Source of the DNA: Nemopilema nomurai
Lineage: Eukaryota; Cnidaria; Scyphozoa; Rhizostomeae; Rhizostomatidae
NCBI GenBank assembly: GCA_003864495.1
Contig: ML133458.1
Coordinates: 248,001 to 312,000, forward strand
DNA: 64,000 nucleotides
Direction of reading: 5' to 3'
Made by a program: the position numbers and the translations under genes. The notes below the pieces were generated by a model. That model was not told where the DNA came from. It saw only the letters and a list, made by a program, of their open reading frames with translations, and did no database searches. This document shows positions 54,301 to 63,300 of the stretch, piece after piece. How positions within the stretch are numbered: the first letter of the stretch is position 1; each line of letters opens with the position of its first letter.

Positions 54301-57300
54301 CGATGATACACGGCAGTCAGATTACCGAGGCATGGTCGCATATCGCCGTTACGGTCGACTTGTCGCAGAATCTCGCGGTTTATTACAACGGCGAGGCGAG
54401 TTACGCCGTCAAGTCTGCGAAGGTGGAACCGGCTGAGACGTGGACTCCAGAATACGTTCCCAGCAGCCTCGTGTTGACATGCGTTGATGAGCTTGTTGTG
54501 TGGAGTACAATCTTAGGAAAAACTGATATTGAGAAAGTCTATAGCTCAAGTGTTTTTGGCGGTACGTAGCTCCAATTTGGGCGTTTTTCAGTTCTTTGAT
54601 GCAGATTCAGGCCGCAAGCATGCGGACCGAACATAGAGCAGTTATGTTGTTCCACCAATCGTTAGGCTTATGTTGGAAACAAGTTTACGAACAAAAAAAT
54701 ATGGACGGATTATTGCCTTGCATTTTGACACAAAAGCTTTTTTGTACTTTGCGCACTTTTTAACTTTTCTGTGTTCTTTTACGTATATCGCTCTACCATC
54801 ATTCTTAAAATACCTTGATCTTGACCTTAACATTCACTTTGACCTTGACCTTAACATTGACCATGACCTTAACATTGACCCTGACCTTGACCTTGATATA
54901 GATTACGGTAGTTACGGTAGACCTTGACCTCTCAAAGACATTGCCATAATTCCTGGCTAAACTGATATAAGGATGGAACGACTTTTCTGATCTTAGGGAG
55001 CATCTCCTTCTCACGCTCCTTAAATCATCCCCTCTTTAAAGATACACCTTGTCCATAAAACCCAACAAGGCCTGCTGAGTTCTCTCCCTATTTTACATCA
55101 ATGCTGCGTGTGTGTTCAGCCTTTCAGCGTTTACATGTATAACACAAACATCAAGCAGTTTTGTCTTTGGCAATTGTTTTATTCATACCCTTAGGCGAGC
55201 GACCAGTTCGACAGCACATCGAAATCGAGCGTCTATCATATGACGAGAAGAATGGTCTTTGGGGCATAGACAAATCTGGCATCATATACAAGTATTTAGA
55301 TGGGAAGTGGGTTGCTGTGTCAGAGAAGGGCATGCGTGCAGTTCACGCTGGGCCATTGGGTGTTTTTGCGGTCGATAGAGACAACACTCTTCTCAAGAAT
55401 AACCAGTCATCAGATGGTTCACCACATGTTTTCTCTTGGCCCAAGTACAATCTTCAATGTGAGTTAATCGACATATCCATCCTAAAACCATATAAGCTGA
55501 AATTGGCATCGGAAAAATAAAGTCTTTATTTGGCTACCACTTACCATTGTGTCAAAAGTGGCCATCAATTTGTGTTAGAATTGACCAATCAAAGTATGAC
55601 CAGTTTTTCCTGCAGGTTGTCTCCCCCATGCCCCAATGTCTGCAATTTCTTCGAGCTTTTTGATGCTTTATAAAATCGAAAGAGCTACGGTATTTTTCCT
55701 CCTCAAAGGTCTCAACTATCTTTCCCAGTTCTCATCTGCGCTGAATACTGGCATTAGAGATTAAAGCTTTTTGCAATGAGGGAGGCTTGACGACTTAATT
55801 TGCTGCCTAAATCATACAATTATCATGCGTAAGATGAATGCTTCAGAATTCAATGGACTTATTACAGATAACATGCCTTTTGATTTGTACTTTGTATTGA
55901 ACTTTTTTCTTAAACAACGCACGAAATCACGTCAACGCTTATATCTCAAAAGAGCTAGCAGTGATTTGCTAAATCCCATGAAAGATGAAGGCTCTCTTTT
56001 TAAAAAATAAAGATTTGTTACTAAAGTACTACAAACTGTTACATTCCTAGCTGCATTTTGGGGCGCTATCACCGAACTTTCTTCTGGACCAAATGGCGTT
56101 ATATTTGCAAAGAGCGGGTACCAGTGGCACTGTGTCGATACCCAATTGACGCCAACGACTTGGTCAGTGCTCCAGGTCTACGGTATCACTGATAGACTGG
56201 TATTCGAACAATTGGGTTGTAAAAGTATTACGCAGCACGAGAGTGGACGTTGCTGGCGGACAGGCAACTATGTTTATAGTTCTCGTGCAGTGCGGATGGA
56301 TCATTCAACTGCATGCAGTTTAACTTCGCATTCCACGGTAATTACAGTTTGTTTTGTTCTTCAGTTTTACCTCGCATATCCATTCTGGTTATACGTCAAC
56401 AGATACTCTTGTGAAATGTTAGGTACAAGCTGGGTACATGAAGTAAGCTTTTAATGGCGTACAAATCAGAGAGTCTGACTTGCCCAACACTCACGGGCAA
56501 GGATGCAAAACGCGAATGGATTGTTCTGGAACATTACCCGCATTCGGTATTTCCTCGTTAGATGAAACGAGTAATTATGACTTGTTAGCATGCTGTATTC
56601 TTGATGATGTCAATATGTCATATCCATCATACGTGGCTTCCTTATTACTGCTGCGATCGAAAGGTTAACTGTGATGCATCGCATATGGCGTGACTACCAT
56701 TACGTTACGTATTGTTCAGCCAAAGATTGTTAAAAATCGCCATTGACCTGCAATATCTTTGGCTCAAGATAGCCCAAGATAGCTCGTCTAAATTTCTTTG
56801 AGGTATTAATTTCTGTTAAAAGTTTTATGTTTGAGGTTTTAATTTCTGTGTAAAGTTTTATGTTTCGGAGTCAAATTGAGAATCATCCATCTTTCTAAAA
56901 ACTGATGCGTTTTAATTTACTTTAACTAGCCCAATGTGCAGTTTGGGGTACCCATCAAGAGGCTATCATTCGCAAATTACCAGTGGTACCCGTACGCCAT
57001 TGTGGGAAGTGACTCCGTGTTTGTTGATCCGCTATTTAACACAGAAAGCAACACACCAATATATAAGCAACACCCCGAGAAAGGAAGCTTCGTAGACATC
57101 GTGTCGATAAGCGGACTTCCATTTGGAGTTCGACAGGACGGCAGTATCGTTGGCTTGAAAAAAGGTATCTGCATTGATTTGTTATTAGGATATTTTTAGT
57201 TTACGATACTCTGAATTTTCAGAAATTTTATAATTTTTGCGGATGTAGGATGCATGGAGTTTACTAGCAGGCTATGCGTGGCGGCTGTCTTATTTTGTAT

Positions 57301-60300
57301 GCAAGGAGCAAGAACTGAGACACAGAAATGTCAATGAAAACAAAAATTTTCTTTTTAAACTTACTGATAAAGTTCTTGGAATGTAGGAATCCTGTTGAAG
57401 TTCGTTTTGTAAATAGCTTTTGTTGGTTCCAAGTCTGTTTCCGTCTTTTCTTCGCTCATTTCCAATATAGGGGCTTGAATTGATCATGGATATATTTGAA
57501 ATAACTATTGTGTTGTTATGCTGTGTTATCGTGACGGTCTTTGATACAGCTATGCGTTTGATGTTTTAGACACTGGGGAATCGGAACAAGCTTTTTTCTG
57601 AATGATACAACGAATTATCATGCCCAAGATTAGCCTTTACCCCCAAGATAGACCCAAAGTTAGCTCTCTGTCGTGTATGACGTTATTTGATGCTTTCATC
57701 AAAAGCTTTCCCCGCCTTTCTTTGTTCGATGTGCTGGCAAACAGTTGTTTTGAATTTGTGTGCGAAGTTATTTAGGAAGAGTATTTTCTACCTCTTCACC
57801 CCTCTGCCTGCATTTTGCACTCGATGACTGTAGACAGCCACCACATTATCATCTTTGGCGATAGCGGTTACATCGCAGCTATAAGTCATTTCTAGATACA
57901 CTCGGATTAGCGTGGGTACTAGCGCCACGTCTGCATTGAGTAACTTTTAAAGCATTAAATTAAGTATCGTGCAGGTTATATAATGTACCAAGCAAGTTTC
58001 TTAGTGTTATCTCCCAATCATCGAGATTCAGTGATTTCGGAAAAGCCTCTTTGCCAAACAGCCTCGTTATTATATTTTGCAGTCGAGCCGTTTGTTATTC
58101 GCAGTCTGACGGGCGTTGTTTGTTGCATCTACTAGGGCGACCCCACTTAAAATTAACCATTATGCATGATCCATTCTATTTCGACGAAAGCAACTGTCTC
58201 GTTCATTTGAAATCGGGGGGCAGAGTATCTTTCGACCAGGAAGGAGTCAAAGTCAAGAATCAGAATTGCAATCAAACAAACTCTGTTCTTTATCACGCTG
58301 ACCGATTGCTCCGGCTGCGTAAAGCTCCAGATCAATGCATTGCCTTAGCCAACGGTGTTCTGGCTTCCAATCAGCCGTGTGGAGACAGTTCCAAATTTGT
58401 CTTACAAACAGGTACTTTTCAAGATTTGATCTGTTCTGATAAGCATTCCAATGCAGTTTGGAATCATTTTCAGAATTTTCTCCTTAATGCATTAATGCAG
58501 GATATTTTCACGTGAATGTCATGAAATTCACACCGTTGTTTCGGTGTGTCAAGGCAATGTAGCATTCCATTAAACAGTCAAACTAATCAATCAATAAATA
58601 AGCCAATTAGTCAAGCAATCAAACAGTTAATATTTTCATTCATCTATCCACAATATCCCATCCTATCCCACCCCGCCCAATTCCATCTTACCCCATCTTT
58701 TCCTATCTCTTCCCATCCCGCCTCATCCCATGTCATCCCATCCCATCCCTCCATTTTTATCCCCTTCCATCCCATCCCATCCCATCTCATCCCATCCCAT
58801 CCCATCTCATCTCATCCCATCCCATCCCATCCTTCTTTTCTAACCCTTTCCATCCCATCCCATTCAAACCCTACTCATATATATTTATTGCCTACGCTTT
58901 TATTTTAAGTGAGCCAAATCAAGAATGTCTACAGCTACAACCTTGTAAATTCAACTTCCACCTTTGGTATGTGTTTTTCTGCTGGGTGCTCAGTTATATC
59001 ATTGCTCAATATTATTGCTCTTAACGTCATATAGGGCTTATTTTATAATGTAGCATCGATATATGCTGCTGATTATATAATTGCCTCGATATTGGTACAG
59101 AAATAAAACATGACATTCCATCATGATACAATAGAATAAAGGTTCTAAACAGTCTTTTTGTGTGGCTTCATAGCGTTGAAGTGTGTTTATTCACTTGTGT
59201 GCTTTTACGAACCTGGTACTTGTGGTGCATTTGACACGAGTTTTTTAAGCTGCTGCTTCAAAATTGATTTATCTGCAGGCAGAAACAATAAACATGTTCT
59301 CGTTACACATGGTTCTCTAGATCTTCCTTTCTTCCTTATTTTTTCTTCTTAGGATAGCTTTATCTACGGTCAATTTCCTTGATTATCTCTCTTCTTGGTT
59401 TTTGCTATTTGATGACAAAAAGGGGCTCCTGATATTGAATACATGCCTAGCATTATTGGACGTCTTACAGTTTTTCCACCAAGTTGCTAATTTTCTTCAT
59501 GCAGTGAAAGCTCCAGTCCTTATTGAAGTAAACGGAAGAGTCTTGATCAACTTCCCAAGATGGTCATCCGAATACCAAAATCCATCCTCAAGAGAAGCCA
59601 CGTTCGCTTGCAGCAAACTAACAAAAGAGGTATTTGCTTAGTTTTACCAAAATCATATCCACGTTCCCTGTGGTTCGCTTTGATTAAAAGATCTTCCTAG
59701 ACGGACTTTTTAGTGAAAAAAATCGTATGATAAGCGTATAGGAGGAAGAATGAAATCTAGTCTAGGAATAAGAATTAATAAATGAGGCAAGATACGGAGC
59801 TACGGAGTGTAGATATACACAGAGCGTGTCAATAAGTCAACTGGCCAGAAAAAATCAATTAAGTGTGGAAATCAAAGTGTGGAGCTGTAAAAACATTTCA
59901 TTCTATTAGGAGTTTCACTTCCAGCTTTTTTCTACGGCCTCCTTTTGCCAATAGGGCTTTATCAACGCGGCGTTAACCATCAATACTTTGCAGAATTTTT
60001 AGTAATTTGTTATAATTAGAATGCAAATTTTTCCAGCTCGATCAACAATTTGCGGGCAATATCAACTTCTTAGGTACAGACTGTGGCTCTTTCAGGTAAG
60101 GATGTCTTTTGTAGAAGGTTTGGCTTTATTTCTCACGATCAAGGCCTTATTTCTTAAACGCTGCTTTGATACCAAATTAATTTCTACTACATTTCCATCT
60201 CACCTGAGTTCCCTGGAATATTTTTTTGTAAGATTCCTATGAAAAGATTTGAACTTTTTGTTTCCAATAATTTGGTTTAAGGGAACTCAGAACCAAAGTT

Positions 60301-63300
60301 TTTATTTTTGCAATCTAGCAATTCGATTTGTAATGAGCAACAGTGTCCATGGGATTGCAAGCTTTCGCTCAAGTTGCGCCATTTTGGAGAAGAAGAAAAA
60401 GCTATTGTGTCTTCCCAGAAGTTCTCTGGCTATTGGACGGATTGTCAAGGACTATTGTGCTCATATGAATTGTCAAATCAATCTGTTGGTGGTAGGTATA
60501 CCATTATTCAATTCGTCGAATGATTTACATTGGCAAGTATTTGGATGGTAACTTGAATACATTTACCTCTTATGCATTCCTTGTAGTGCCATGCCCTCTG
60601 GGTGTTCTACTGCATCTTGCTTTGAAAAAACCCATGCGATAAATCCTTGTAGGGCATCAGGCAATGTGGCCTCAAACCAATGAAATGTAGAATAAAAGTA
60701 AGAAGGCTCACATATCTGCATAATGTATTAAACAGGAAAGGCACAAGACTTGTTAAACAAGTTTGCGAAGAACGACTTGGTGGATCCACCCTTTATTTTC
60801 CGTTGATATCTGAGCTGCGAATCCTAATTGTGTGCATGATTCTAGGAGTGAATGTAGAGTTGCATATGATATCTAAAACACCCTTTAGCCATCTGTTATT
60901 AGGATTCATTCAAAAGAAGCCTATGCATGCACATTGCAGCCACTGTAAGGGAAACAAGGGAAGCCCCCGAGCAAAGTGCCCCGGTTCCATTGCCTCCGGC
61001 CTCTTGATATAAAAACGGCCGAATATTGCGAGATTACGCTATTCAAAACGACCCCATGTTCTTCTTTGCAAGAAGTGCACATTTACTTTCTGACGTTTTT
61101 CTCCATCACGATATATTTACACTTTTTCATTCACAATCTGATAAGAGGAACAACACTTTTCTCTATTTAGTGGACTTCAATCCTATCAATATCAGCGTTG
61201 GAAACATCACATCGTTTTCTGCGAATGTGAATGTGGTCAGCTCTTTCAAAGACACGGCGTCTATCCCTGTCGGACACAACCTGACGATCGAAGGCAGATC
61301 GAGTTACTTGCCAAACTGGATCACTACTGTGAGGATTACCCTGTTCAAGACTGGAGGTGTAATGCCACTTAAAGGCCTTCAACCGTACTTTAACTACAAG
61401 GTTACTGTGCGGCCCATCTTCCTTCGAGGAATTGGAATGCCTTTCCACACATCATTTACCACTTTGGAGAGCAGTAAGTCATATTGAAATCGTTGTTGAT
61501 GTTATTACATTTTTTTCCATGATCGCGCAAAATGTAACCTTTATGTATCGTCATGTTGTTTAGCACCGCCTTCCTTTTCTTTCTTCAGTTGCTTTTTCTC
61601 CATTTTTTCTTTTTAGGTAAGGCACCCTATTTCTATTTGTTCCATTCTTTATCAATTTTTTTAATTATCATTGTCTCATACTATTTCGAATTGAATTAGC
61701 TGTAGGCAACAACTGCTTAAGCATTATTTATAGTTCAATAATTTCGTTTAATTTTCTACGATAACGACTTCTGTATGTAGAATCTTCTGCTTTTTTCAGA
61801 TCCTACCGAAGCACCTGATATCACAGTATTGAAAAAAAGCCGCACAAGCTTCGACTTCATGATCGGGAACATTTCAGACACAGCTTGGAGCGGTTTGCCT
61901 ATCGGATTCCGAGTCTACTACCAATCTTTGTTAAAGCTCTCTCAGCCCATCTTGCTTAACGATACAGAGACAATTTCAAGCACCCACCACCACGTTAACA
62001 TCACTGGTTTAACCAATCTATTTGGAGTAATTGACGGACTAGAAGACTTTACGAATTATTCAATTATAGCCTGCGCTTACAACAGTTATGGTGTCGGACG
62101 AATGCGTCAAGTTTTTAACAGAACAATGCAAGGAGGTAAGCGGCTCTTCTTTCTTTACGCTGCCAGCTTTGGCAATCTTCTGTGTTTTGGTAAAAAGCAA
62201 TTATGCATATTTACCATTACAATCATTTTTAAGTATAAGCGTTACTTTAGTTACTTAACTTTCGGAGCTTTTTGTAAGTCATCAGAACCTTTTCTAGAAT
62301 TTTTCACCAAACTCTGTTGAAAATTTCTGACCTGAAAAGTTCATCGTTTTTAGCAATTCGCAGCCAGTCGCTTCAAGTCGCCTTTTGTCCAAGCACTTTT
62401 TTCAATTTTTTCATTACACTTTTCTTCTAGACAATCTATATTTTTTTCTGGTTAGTTATCAGTAAACTCCCTTTGCTCTTCGTTTCCTTGAGGTGGGACT
62501 TGCAGTGAAAAAGCCCCTAGTGATGAGTACATTTAAGCTTGGCTTATCTTTGTCAGCACCTAGCAAAATTGAAATGATCAGTATTGGGCAAAATGTGACT
62601 ACAATCTCGTGTTTTTTCTTCTTCAGAACCCGAAGTACCCCCACCAGGCCTTCGCGTGGTGGCTCTAGACAGCAGACGCGTTCATGTGACCTGGTCCCCA
62701 ATTACTACAGACATTGAGCTTTTAAATGGCTGGTCTTTGTCAGGTTATAATGTACGCTTGGTAGAATACAGCAATCCACGCTATAATCAGTACCTTAGAT
62801 CTTTCGTACTGCTACCAAATGTTCTGAACATAACCGTGAATGTTCTTCGACCGGTCACGGAATACAAGATTTCTGTCGCTGGTAATGTTGAAGGTCGTGC
62901 TGGGAATCAGGCAACGTTGTGCATCCAGACAAAAGAAGAAGGTGAGTAATTCGGCTTGAAAAAGGCTTTTGGGCCTCTCGCTTGTAGAACACTGGTATTC
63001 ATAACGTGCCTGACAAGTCTCCTGTGCTGAGAATGTTTCCTTTCCGATGCCAGCAAGTTGCTATGCCTCTATCAGAGAATTAATATCGATTCAATTTCCA
63101 GTCATATTTATCACATTCAGTATAAAGGGCTTTTGCTAAATGTCTATTTTGCATTGGAAACCATCTTCTGTTTCCGTCGATGTTGGCCTTTTCTCGTGTT
63201 TTTCTCTTTTTTCAATTTTTTGTCAGCATTCTGCTTTTTTTTCATTCTTTTATCTTTTTATCTTGTTTCTCCTTTCTATTCCCGTTTCCGCTATTCTATT

